64,000 nucleotides of DNA from Stieleria magnilauensis (lineage in GTDB: Bacteria > Planctomycetota > Planctomycetia > Pirellulales > Pirellulaceae), in NCBI GenBank assembly GCA_007753675.1, contig CP036432.1, positions 4,500,394-4,564,393 on the forward strand, given 5' to 3'. Positions 1 to 12,900 of the stretch are shown here, piece by piece (within the stretch, counting starts at the first letter, position 1; the number at the start of each line of letters is the position of its first letter). Made by a program: the position numbers and the translations under genes. Under the pieces are notes generated by a model. The model was not told where the DNA came from, searched no databases, and worked only from the letters and a program-made list of their open reading frames with translations.

Positions 1-1
1 C

Positions 2-3000
2 GATGATGACCTGGTGATCGCGACGTTTGAGCACTCGAGAGGTTTGGAAGCGGGCGGTGACTACTCGCGCAGCGAGACAATCACGTTGCCGCCCGGGACC
101 AGCGGGCGATTCGCGTTGTGGGTGCGCAGTGATTTCTTAGATGGTGACTCTGGGGGTAACGTTTTCGAAAACGGCAACGAATCGAACAACGACATCGCCC
201 ACGCGGATTCGATTGACATCATGCCGGCCGCTTTCGCCGATCTGGTCGTCAGCAACATTGACGTGCCGCAACCCGTCAACGCCGGATCCGTCGCCAGCGT
301 CACGTGGACGGTCGACAACACCGGGATCGGAATCACCAACCGTGGCGATTGGTACGACGTGGTCTACTTGGCTGAGGACCCCGCCGGAACACAGCCGATC
401 GAAGGCAGCGAAGTTCGGTTCCAGCATTTTGGTCAGATCGCACCGGGCGACAATTATACACGAACCGGCCATTTCATCGTGCCCGACGGCTTGTCCGGTG
501 ATCACTACGTGATCGTCCACACGGCAAAAGAAAACGCTCCCTTCGAATTCATCTTTGACGACAACAATCGCGTGGCCAGCGGTGCGTTTCCGATCACGTT
601 GTTGCCGTCACCGGATTTGATCGTCAGTGAAGTCGTAGCACCCGACGTGGCCGAAGAAGGGACGCTGTTGGATGTCAGCTGGACAGTCACCAACAGCGGG
701 CTCGGTTCAGCGTCGGGTGGCTGGATCGACCGCATTTACCTGCAATCGGCCGGTGATCCAGATGGCCAGATCATCCAGTTGGGAACGTTTCCGTTCGTCG
801 ATCCCCTGACGCCCGGAAAACGCTACACACGCAATGAAGCGATTCGCATTCCGATCCAGTCCGCGGGCGTCTTCAATCTGTTCGTTCGCACGAATTTCCA
901 AGAGTTGATTTACGAGGGCAGCGGCGCCGTTAACAACACCGAGTCGGAGCCGATCATCATCAACGTGCGTTCCCGCCCCGATTTGCAAGTCGACTCGATC
1001 ACGATCCCCGAGCGACTGTCCTCGGGCACGACGCTGTCTCCACAATTCACGGTGGTCAATCAAGGCGCCGTCGGCACGGCCGGAACGAAATGGATCGATC
1101 GCGTCTACCTGTCGCTCGACACTGTGGTCGACCAGGCGGACATTCTGATCGGTGAACTCGACAACGGTTCGGCTCTGGCCGCCGGCGAGCGTTACAGCAG
1201 CGACGCCGGCAGCTTGGTCGTCCCCATCCGTTACCGCGGCGACGTCTACGTGATCGTGCAAACCGACGCCACGGACAACATCGCCGAATGGCCCAACCAC
1301 CAGAACAACATCAGCTACCAATCGATTTTCATCGAGCCCGAACCGCTGGCCGACCTGGTGGTCAGCAATGTCATCGCGCCGGGTCAAGTCGTTGCCGGAG
1401 CCGAGATCCCCGTGCGATACACGGTGACCAATCGGGGCAGCGGTGCGACGCATGGCGACACCTGGACCGAAAACGTTTGGTTGACGCGTGACAAAAATCG
1501 CCCCCACCCCGGACAGGGTGACCTGCTGTTGCAGACGACCACCCACACTGGATCACTGGACCGTTTGGCCGGCTACGAGACTTCCATCACGATACGCATC
1601 CCAAGGCAACTCGAATCGGGCACATGGTACGTGACGCCTTGGATCGACCCGCTGGACGTGGTTCCCGAAGACATGTTGGCGTCGAACCACAATCCCGACG
1701 ACCCCGACAACATTGACAACAACAACTACAAGGCTCGCGCGATCCAGGTGCTCGGGGCTCAGCCCGATCTGGTCGTCAGCGAAATCAATGCACCAGCGGT
1801 TGCCACCGGAGGCGACTCCGTCACGATCAGCTGGACCGTCGACAACCGTGGACTGGCAGATGCCGACACGGGAGCTTGGCTAGATCGCGTTTACCTGAGC
1901 GACCATCCCGACCCCAAGGCCGAAGGCGCCCGGACGTTGCTGTTGGGCGAAAAGCGTCGCGGGTTGCCGCTCGCCAGGGGCGCCTCTTACACCGCGTCGA
2001 TCGATGTCGACCTCGCGCCAGCCGCCAGCGGACAATACATCGTTGTCATCACCGACGACGACTTGCCGCCTCAGCCATCGATCGATCGTTCCGGCTTCTT
2101 CTCCGGTGCGTCGACTTCGTCTGAGTCCTTCACCCCCGTCCAGGAAGTTGACGAAACGAACAATGTCACTGCGGTGGCGACAACCATCCATGCCGCAGCG
2201 GCAAACTTGAAAGTCGTCGAGTTTGACTTGCCAACCGACGCCAAATCTGGCGAAGAAGTGACGTTTCGCTACACCGTCGAAAACATCGGCGAGCACCCGG
2301 TCTGGAGCGGCACGACGTACTGGAAAGATTTTTTGTGGCTCTCGCCCGACAGCACGTTCATCCGCGAACGGGCATCGTACTTGGGGGCTTCGATTCACGC
2401 GCCCGCCGAAACGATTGATCCGGGCGACCGTTACACCGTCAGCTTCACCACGACCCTGCCCGAAGGCACCGGCGGTGATTATTCGCTGTGGGTTCATTTG
2501 AATGCCAACAACGACCGATCGCCGCTGCTGTTCCCCTATCAATCGCGGTTGCTGTTGACCGATTGGTTTTCGGCCATCGAAGGCGACAACGACGTTTGGA
2601 GATCACATTTCGGGCACTGGGCCTATGAAGATCCCGGCGACAACCTCGCCCGCGCCGACTTACCAATCCGGTACGAAGAAGCCGATCTGACGATCACGGA
2701 ACTTCAAGTCCCCGCATCCACCACCTCAGGCGCAACCGTCGAACTGGTCTACACGGTCCAGAACACGGGTTCCCGAAAAACACGCGTCGATTCCTGGTCG
2801 GACCGTGTGTTTCTTTCCCGTGACGCGTCGCTGGATAATTTCGATACGCAACTTGCATCGACGTCGCGCCTCGGTTCGCTGGAGCCGGGTGAGTCCTACA
2901 CCGGACGTCTGTCGTTCCAAATCCCCGCAGGCATCGAGGGAGAGTTTCATCTGCTGCTGTTCACCGATTCCGCGGCCAAGCAAGACCGTTCGGGACGGCC

Positions 3001-3935
3001 GAGCGACATCGGATTCCGAAGGGTCGGGATCGAGTTTGAACTTCCCGGCGTGCTCGCGCCGTGGGATCTGGCGTCGTCAGCCGCCCGCGAATCGGCACGC
3101 GGTGAAGTCTCGGAGTATCAACGCGAAGGCAACAACATCGCCGTGCGAGCATTATCGATCCGCCTGTCCGATCTGCCGGACTTGCAGGTCTCGACGATCA
3201 GCGGTCCAGCGCGAGCGGATCGCGGACAAGAAATCGACGTCAACTACACCGTCACCAACCACGGCGGCGACACGGTTGGTGGGCAAAGCGACTGGACCGA
3301 CCTGCTGTACCTTTCACGCGACACCTTCTTGGATCTGGCCAGCGACCTCTACTTGGGATCGTCAGAACACAACGGTGGCTTGGCGGCCGGCGCGTCCTAC
3401 CAAAACAACACCTCCGTTTCGTTGCCGGCTGGACTGACCGGTCCCTACTACTTGTTCGTGATCAGCGATCCCGATCGATTTGATCCGACCGGTGATGTGT
3501 TCGAAGGCCCAAACGAGCGCAACAATGCCGCCGCCTCGGCAACACCGATGGTCATCGAGTTGCCCGATCCGGTGGACTTGCAAGTCACCGAGATCGTGGT
3601 CCCGCACGATGTCACCGCCGGCACACCGACGCAAATCCAGTGGACGGTGACCAACACCAGCGACGTGACGGTTTCAGGGCGTTGGTCCGACAGTCTGTTT
3701 TTCAGCGGCGACGCGACGTGGGACATTCATGACGCGGCGGCCGGACGTGCCGAATTTCGCGGGACGCTGGCACCCGGTGAAAGCTACACCTCAACCTTGG
3801 AAGTCATCACGCCGCCGCTGACGCCGGGCAACTATCGAGCCATCGTCCGCCCCGACATCTTTGATCAAGTTTACGAGGACGTCGGCGAAAGCAACAACCA
3901 GACCGCGTCGGCATCGACGATGCAACTGACCGTGC
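2..3935 (+). other. CARDB repeat array in the giant protein
   Basis: About ten tandem units of roughly 120-160 residues. Each opens with [PA]DL.V..I..P followed by a [WRY]TV.N.G strand, for example ADLVVSNIDVP near nt 236, PDLIVSEVVAP near 609, PDLVVSEINAP near 1763 and PDLQVSTISGP near 3179. Each closes with a D..N.V.E..E.NN turn. This is the signature of CARDB (cell adhesion related domain found in bacteria), an Ig-fold extracellular module. It probably acts as a stalk or adhesive segment. The first unit is cut by the window edge. Confidence 0.85.
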
Positions 3936-6900
3936 CTTCGTTGACGTTGGACGTTCCGCTGGATACCACGCTGGGAACCGGCCGGCAAACCTTGTTCGCC
4001 GTCGACGTGCCACCCGATCGCGCGTTGCGAGTCACGGTCCATGCCGACGACAATTCGGTCTACGAAGTCTTCCTTCGACACAATCAGTCGCCGACCGCAA
4101 GCTCCTTTGACGCCCATTCCGGCGGCGCCCTCACCGACACGCCAGCCACGATCATCCCCTCGACCGACGCAGGCACCTATTACGTTTTGGTTCGTGCGTT
4201 TGCGACCCAGGGCGGTGACTCGGCCGTGGAGATTCTGGCGGAATTATTGCCGCTGGCGATCACCGACCTTCAAACCGACATCGGCGGCGATTCGGGTTTT
4301 GTGACGACGACGATTTCCGGCGCGAGGTTTCATCCCGACGCGATCGTCAAACTGGTCCGCCCCGGTTTCGCCGAAATCCTTCCCGCCGGCCAGAACTACG
4401 TTTCCGCCTCGCAGTTGATCGTCACGTTTGATCTGCAAGACGCGCCTCATGGACTCTACGACGTCCAGGTGATCAACCCCGGCGGCGACGTTGCCGTCGT
4501 CCCGTATCGATTTCAAATCGAACGAACGATCGAGCCCGAAGTGACTGTCGGCATCGGCGGTCCACGCTTCGTCTTGGCCGGTGACAACGGCACGTATGGT
4601 GTCTCGCTGAAAAACTCGGGCAACGTCGATGCGCCGTATGTGTTTTACAACGTCGGCATTCCCGAATTGGGCAGCAATCAAAACGTCTACAACCTGCCCT
4701 ACAACCACTTTTCGTCCAACCTGCGCGGCGGCCCTGACGGTGCACTTGCCGATCTGCCTTGGGCCGAACTCGATTCGGCGGTCAACACTGACGGGCATCT
4801 GACCGCCAGCGGGTATCTGTTCGACCAACCCGCCGATGGCTTCGCCGGATTCACCTTCCAGGTCCAAACCTACCCGGGCTTACGCGAACTGCATGATCAC
4901 GCCTGGGAGGCGTTCAAGGCAAAGATCTACGATGCGATTCCCGCATACGCGGCGATTGATTTTTTGGCGGAAGGACCGTCGTCGCTCGACAAGATCTCGC
5001 CCGGTCTGGCTCTGGTCTGGGAAGCCTTCGGTGCCGTGCCGGATTTGTTGATTCAGCCGCTGATCCCCTTCCAATTTCATGTCGTCGCATCGGCGACCAC
5101 GATGACTCGCGACGAGTTCCTGCAGCACGCGCTCGATGAAGCGGACCGACTGCGTCAAGGGATTCTGGACGATAACGACGCCGATGCGGCGTTGGTCAAT
5201 CTGGCCGGTGATCCGCAAGCCTGGCAATCGCTCTATGTCAGTTATCTGACCGAAAGCGGACGTCTGCGCGCCGTCGACGCCATCCCGCCGACGCGCCGCG
5301 ATCAGGAACTGGCCAGTTTGATGGCGACCCTTGCCGGAGGTGTGTTGACCGGCCCCGGAGGCGACCAGATCATCGCCAGCGGAGACCTGTCGGACTTCTT
5401 TGACAACGTGCGGCGATGGTACGGACATGACGCGTCCCTGAAAGCCCCCATCGAACCCAATCAAGTCAATTTCACTTCGGATTCGCTCTCCTTTCTGGGC
5501 ATCTTGCAAAGTCCCAATCCGGTCGCGGCGCTGCCGACCTTGGACGACTATGACTTGATGCTCGATGCCAACACGCACTTTCAAACGATGCGTGTCTATG
5601 TGCCCTGGGTTCCATTCGCCAATCGCGGCGCAGGGATTCCGGCGGAGTATCAGATCACGGGGATCACGCCCAACGATGAAGACGTCTTCTTTCCGCTCAA
5701 TCTGCAGGGCTACTACGAACAAGCCGACGCACACTCGGGGACTGTCTCGCAGACCGGACCGTTTACGCTGGAAACAGGCGGGTTCGTACCCGCCGGTGAG
5801 CCGCTTCCGTTCACCGTCAACTTTCAAAACGATCCGAACACAACCCGCGACGCCAACGAAGTGCGAGTGGTCGTGCCGCTGGACGATGCCGTCGATCCCC
5901 GCAGCTTTCGACTCGGCGACATCCAGATCGGCGACATCACGATTCGAATGCCCGGCGGACGATCGCTGTACCAAGGTGATTTTGATTTCCGCGACACGCT
6001 CGGTATTAACGTGCGGGTCAGCGGCGGAGTCGACATCCAATCGAATGCGGCGACGTGGCTGATCCAGGCGATTGATCCGCTGACCGGCGAAGTGCGTTCG
6101 GATCCCGACGGCGGATTGCTGCCACCGAACAATGCCCGCGGTCAAGGTGCGGGGTTCGTCAGCTACAGCGTGCAGTTGGCCGATTCGGCCGAAACCGGCG
6201 ACGTCGTGACGGCGCGAGCCCGAGTCCTCCTGGACAACGCCCCTCCGGAAGATGCCGACGATCTGGCGTACAAGGTCGATTCCGTCGCGCCGACCAGCCA
6301 CATCGACGTCACACCGCTGAACGACCGGAACGATTTTGTCGTCCGCTGGAACGTTGCTGATGACGACGGCGGCAGCGGTTTCAAACATGTCAGCCTGTAC
6401 GTGGCCGAAGACGGCGGCGCGTTCAAGCTTTGGAAACGGCAACTACAAACCGCCGGCGGCGAGGAAGTGTGGATCGGTCGCGTCGGCACGAGCTACGAAT
6501 TCTTGGCCCTGGCCAGTGACCGCGCCGGCAACCGGGAAACGCCGCCATCGGGAGCGACCGCCGACGATGATGGTTCGACCTCGTCGCTGGGCGTCTTGCC
6601 CTGGGTGGAGGAAACGACGATTCCGAATTTTGGACAACCCGCCAAGCCAACGTCCACGCCATCGATCCACCCGCTGTTCGCTTCCGCCGAACGTCAGGTC
6701 CCGACACCAGCGTCACTCGCCAACCCCGCGGCCTTTGACAAGGTCCTGCAACCGTTCACCGCCGCTCGTTTCGCCGACGGTTTTGATGTGACGGTCGGCG
6801 CCGCGGCGGCTGCGGAGATCGGCCCGATGGCGCTGGCGGAAACGCCCGAAGGAGACATCTTGGTCAGCGCTGGCCCGGCCCGGAATCAACTCTATCGTTT

Positions 6901-9900
6901 CACCTCCGATGGCGGAACAGCCGGTGGCGTTTGGACCGAACTGGATCATCCGATCTTCAATTTGAGCTTCGACCCGGCCGGACGACTTTGGGCCACCACC
7001 GGCGGCGGCCCACTGTTGGAACTCGACCCGAGCGACGGAAGTCTGCTGGCCGAATACGGCGACGGACTGACGATGGGACTGGCCATCGATCCGGCTTCGG
7101 GTGACCTGCTCGTCGGATCCCGCTACGGCGTCGAGCGATTCGATCCGGACAACGGGACGTTTTCACGATTCAGTCGAGATCAAAACCTGCGTGTCGGAAG
7201 TCTCGCGTTTGCCGACGACGGGACGCTCTACGGTGTGCAATGGCCGGAGCGAAACGCTGTGTTGAAGTTTCTGCCCTCGGGCCGCGCCGAAACGCTGCTG
7301 TCGTTCACGACGCCGATCGATTCGCTGGCGTTTGGACAAAACGATTCGCCACTAGCCGGCCTGTTGTTCGTCTCGCACAACTCAGACGCTGCAAATGCCG
7401 GCACTGCAAACACCGGCAGCGAACTGACGATGGTCGACGTCGCCAGCCTGCGGCGCGTCGCGCTGGCCAGTGGTGGCAGCCGCGGCGACGTCGTCGTGAC
7501 GACGCGGGACGGCCGCGTATTGATCAGCCAATCCGATGCGGTGGACGTGCTCAGCCCGATCGCGGTCCCCGAACTCATCGCAACCCACCCCGCCCAGCAA
7601 ACGGTCGTCGCCCTGCCGTTGGGATTGCTTCGTGTGACGTTCAGCGAAGACATGTTCACGGGACTGGTCACGCAGCCGCATTCGGTCTTGAACCCCGGCA
7701 ACTACGCCATTCGCACCGATGGCAGCGAGCCTCCACAGATCACCGAGGTCCGCTACGACGCGGCGTCGCGGACGGCGTACCTGTTTGCCCAAGGATTCTC
7801 CGTCGGCGAGCACACGCTGTATGTCGGCAAAGGCATCGAGAGCGTTGGCGGTTTCTCGCTCGCCGCGGGTTATGAAATCCACTTCACCACGATCAGCGAA
7901 TTCTCGGCCAACGTCGACATCGAACTGTCCGGCACGCGGCTGGATCGACAATCACAATCGATCACTTACGACGTCGTGATCATCAACCGCGGCGATCAGG
8001 ACCTGATTCTGCCGGCCCGATTAGTGCTCACTCCCGACGGGCAACGCACCGGCGTGTCGTCCGCTGAGGCCGTTCCGGGGCAACCCGCGACGCCGTCGGC
8101 CGATGGGCGCTGGTTCTTTGATCTGGCCGCCAACGTTCCCGATGGTGTTCGGCTGCGTTCCAGTGAGTCGACGACGGCCGAGACGATTCGCTGGTTGGCA
8201 CCGGGAAACATCAACGCGAACTTCGCGCCCAGTTTTCTCGCCAGTGCGTCGCCAAACCTGCGTCCCCGATTCGATTCCACACCGCCGCAGCACGTCGTCG
8301 CAGGGTCCGTCTATCGATACGAAGCCCGAGCCGATGACCCGGATTCCAACGCAGTCGTGTATTGGTTGAATGAAGCACCGGACGGGATGCAAGTCGACCT
8401 GGACAGCGGATTCATCGATTGGCAAACCGGCGCCGAGACCGCCGAGCAGAATCGCGTCGTTTTGTATGCCTTCGACTCACGCGGCGGCTTCACGTCTCAA
8501 ACATGGACAGTCACCGTTGCCGGCGGCAATCAGGCGCCGGAGTTCATCTCGCCGCCGGCCGACGCCTCGATGACGGAGAACGAAACTCTGGTCGTTCCCG
8601 TCAACGTGCTCGACCGCGACGATGCTACGATCGACGTTTGGGCCGACAACCTTCCTCCGGGCGCGTTCTTCGATGCGTCGGAGAGGACGTTGCGTTGGTC
8701 GCCTGGTGAACATGCGTCGGGGATTTACCGAGACCTGACGTTCTTCGCCAGCGACGGCGTCAACACGACCCGGCACACGTTTGATCTCGTCGTTGCCGAT
8801 GCCGACCGACCGCCGCTGATCGAGACACCGCAGCCTTTCACACTCCGCCAAGGCGACCACTGGACCTATCGTGTCTCGGCAAGCGACCCCGATGGCGACG
8901 CTTTGTTGTTTACCAGCGATGACCTGCCCCACGGTGCGACGCTAGATGCCGATACCGGAACGTTGCGTTGGGCCGTCGGTTTTGATCAGGCGGGAACCCG
9001 AAACATTCCGATCACGGTCACTGCGGGCGACCAATCCACCAGCGACCAGATCGTCGTCGACGTGCTCAACGCAAACGGAGCACCGGTGTTCGAATCGATG
9101 CACGGCTGGTCGATCGACGAAGGCCAAACGCTGGTGATGGAAGTGTTCGCCTTCGACCCCGACCATCCAGAGTTTCGATTACCGGTTCGCACCAGCGAGG
9201 GCGCACTGTTTCCGCCGGGTCTGGTCTCACCGGTAGATTATCGCGTGGTCGGTTTACCCGACGGGGCATCGTTTGACCCCGAAACCGCGACACTGACGTG
9301 GACGCCGAATCATGACCAAGCGGGCGAATACACCGTTCACATCGAAGCAACCGATGACGGCGACGGCACCGGGGTTCCCGTCACGATTCATTCCCGGGTT
9401 CCGATTTCCGTCCGCGAGGTCAACCAACGTCCGCTGATCGATCCGATCGAAAACGTTGTCCTGTCGCGCGGTGACGTGGTCGATCTCCCCGTCGCCGTGA
9501 TTGACCCGGACGGTGATGCGATCACGCTGACCGCGGCCAGCGGGTTGCCGGGATTGCCGCTGCCGGACTTCGTGACGTTCAGCGACAACGGCAACGGAAC
9601 AGGTTTCTTTCATTTCACGCCGGGAACCGCCCAGCGGGGCAGCTACACCCTGTCGATCATCGCCAGCGACGACGGCAATGGTCACGGCCGCGGACGGATC
9701 GAAACGACGCAATACGATTTTGTCGTCACGGTCCAATCCGCCAACGATCCGCCACAACTTTCGCCTGTTCCGTCGATCGTGGTCTTGGCCGGTGATTTGC
9801 TTCGACTGCCGCTATCGACGGCCGACATCGATCAAGAGCCGCTGCACTACACCTTCAGCGGCTTGCCCGCGGACGCTCGCATTGTCGACTCCGGGTCGTA

Positions 9901-12900
9901 CGGCCAAGCGTTGTTGAACTGGGATCCGAAAACGGCCCACACCGGAACCTACGACGTCACCGTCACGGTGACCGATTCGGGAAACAACGGCGCGGCGGCA
10001 ACGCTTTCGTCCTCGCAAAGCTTCGTGATCGATGTCCGCGATCACAACACCGCTCCGGTCTTCAACCAGATTGCCGATGCGATCGTGGATGAAGGCGAGA
10101 CGCTGACGCTCGAATTCATCGCGAACGATCTCGATGGCGATGCGATCTGGTACACCTCGTCGAATCTGCCCCCCGGTGCGACGCTGGATCCGATCGACGG
10201 CGTGTTGGATTGGACACCGTCGTTTGACGATTCTGGCTCGTACACCATCGACATCGTTGCGACCGATGGATCGGCATCTGACACCCGATCGTTTTCCATC
10301 GACGTGGTTCCCGTCAACCGCGCCCCGCGTCTCGCCTTCCCCGCGCCGCAATACGCCCGTGAAGGCGTCTGGATGGAATTTCGAATCACGGGCGACGACC
10401 TGGATGGCGGACCGTTGACGTTGACCGCCGACGAGTTGCCCGACGGAGCCTTATTCGATCCCAGCAGCGGCGTGTTCCGCTGGCAACCGGCGTTCGACCA
10501 AGCTGGCGTCCACGACGTTGTCTTCACGCTGACCGATGCACAAAACGCATCCGATTCGATCCGCGTCCCGATCGTGGTGGACAATGTCAACCGAGTGCCA
10601 ACGATCGAAAGCCGACACCATCAAGTGCTTGTCGGCGAGTTGCTTGATTTCCATTTGGCCGCGTCTGATCCTGATTTCGATGACACGCTGACGTACGCGG
10701 CGTACGGCTTACCCGACGGGGCGGCGTTGGACGCATCCACCGGTCGGATCACGTGGATTCCCCAACCCGGCCAACTCGGCAGCTACGTCGTCGACGTCCG
10801 AGCGAGCGACGGATTGGCGGAAACGAAACACAATCTGGTGATCGAGTCGGTCGCGACACCTCGTTTGCCCGAAGTTCGGATTGTCACCACGCCCAGTTTC
10901 CCCGCATTGCCGGGACAAACGATCCGAGTCGATGTGATCGCCGACGGCGTTGCGCCGATCGAGTCCTTGTCACTGACCTACGACGGCGGCGAAGTCACGC
11001 TGGACGAACAAGGCCGCGCCGAGATCCTCGCCGGCTCCCCGGGGAAAACGTCGCTGGTTGCCACGGCGATCGACGTCGACGGCTTTGTCGCGACCGTCAC
11101 CGAAACGGTGCGAGTCCGTACGGCCACCGACAAGGAGGCTCCCCAAGTCGCGTTGTCGTTTGATGGTTCCCAACGCATCACCGAGCCGACCGAATTGATC
11201 GCCGCCATCAACGACGTCAACCTGGACCAATGGTCGCTGGAAATCGCCGCTCACGGATCGGACGATTTTGAAACTCTGGCAAGTGGTCAATCGACCGGCG
11301 AAGATCTGACGTTGACGACACTCGACCCGGCATCGCTGGCCAACGGTTTTTACACGATCCGCTTAACCGCCAGTGACATTAGCGGACGCAGCTCAAAGAC
11401 CTCCATGGGCGTGGAGGTTAACTCGGACTCCAAAACCGATGCCTTCACGAGAACGGACGTTGACGCGGAAATCACGTTCGGCGACCAGACCTTTCAGATC
11501 GCACGTCAATACGATTCGCTCCGCCAATCCTGGCGTTTCACGTTCCAAGACGTTGCGTTGCAAGCCTTCACCGAAGCGGCGGACGCGTCGTCGACAGTCG
11601 TCCATCCGGCTCTGTCCGGCGGCGATCGCGTCTATTTAAGTCTTCCTGACGGACGACGCGTCGGGTTCACGTTTGAACCACAACGCGTTCAGCTCTTTCC
11701 TTCCGACGACTCGCTGGTCTTCTACAAACCGAATTGGACAGCCGATGCCGGTGTCGACTACGAATTGCGATCCATCGATCGATTATTGGTCCGTGGCGGA
11801 GAGCGTTATTACGACCAGGCCACCGGCCAGCCCTACCATCCCGCCAATTTTATTTCAGCCGATGACGCCTATGAACTCGTGCATCCCGATGGCCGGGTCG
11901 AACGGATCGACGCAGCGGGCAGGATCACGCGGCAGCAATGGCCCGGCGGCGAAATCGTGCAGATCAGCGACAGCGGCATTTTACTTCCTTCGGGCGAGTT
12001 TCTTGCGATCGTTCACAACGCCCAGGGCCAGATCGCATCGCTCCGCACGCCGACGATGGATCTGCACTACCGCTACGACGACACCGGCCGACTCGTCGAA
12101 GTCGCCTCCGTGTCCGACGTCGCGCAGTCGCTGCACCGCTATGGCTATGAATCCGACACCGGCGAAACACTTTCGGTCGCGGTCAGTTTCGACGGGAACC
12201 ATCGCGCCTACCCCGCCGACCAACCGCTGACGGCGGATCTTGGACGTGCCGCTGATTTTTCCGCATCGCCCATCATTGGCGAACTCGACGCCGGCCAGAC
12301 CGATCAGTACGCCTTCACGATCGACGACGCCCAGTTGCGCAGCACCGATCAGCACGTCGTTTGGGTGCGCGCGATCATCGAACGATATCGCAGTCCGTTT
12401 ATCGCCGACACGCCAAGAATCGCCGGACTCGATCCGATCGCCCGCAGCGTCGATGGCGATCGGACGGTCGCGTTGTTTTCGATCCAGCGTGCCGATCAAT
12501 ACTTGCTGAGCGTCGCTGGGGCATCGGCCGATGACGCGGGACGCTACCGGTTGCATTTGGATGTGGTAGGCGACATCAATCGCGACGGCGTCGTCGATGG
12601 ATTCGATAGTGTGGCACTGGCGAATTCCATGGGAAGTTTTATCGGCGACCGAAACTACGACGCCGCCGCGGATTTCAATGCCGACGGCGCAATCACGATC
12701 GCCGACTCGCAACTGCTCGCTGCGAACTTCGGATTCACATCCGACTTTGCCGCACTTGGATGGGACGATCGCTTTGTCACCGTCGCCGACTTTCCAACCA
12801 CCACGCCGCCACCGGGCGACCCTTCACAGCCACCGATCGATCCGCCCGTTGATCCCTCCACCGGCGACGACACCCGGATCACGCCCGCCCCCGAACTGCC

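Noticed and set aside
4880-6442. Minus-strand open frame of 520 codons opposite the giant gene
   Set aside because: GC-rich coding DNA often leaves long open frames on the other strand. The product has no recognisable domain, while the plus strand reads as a continuous beta-domain protein.
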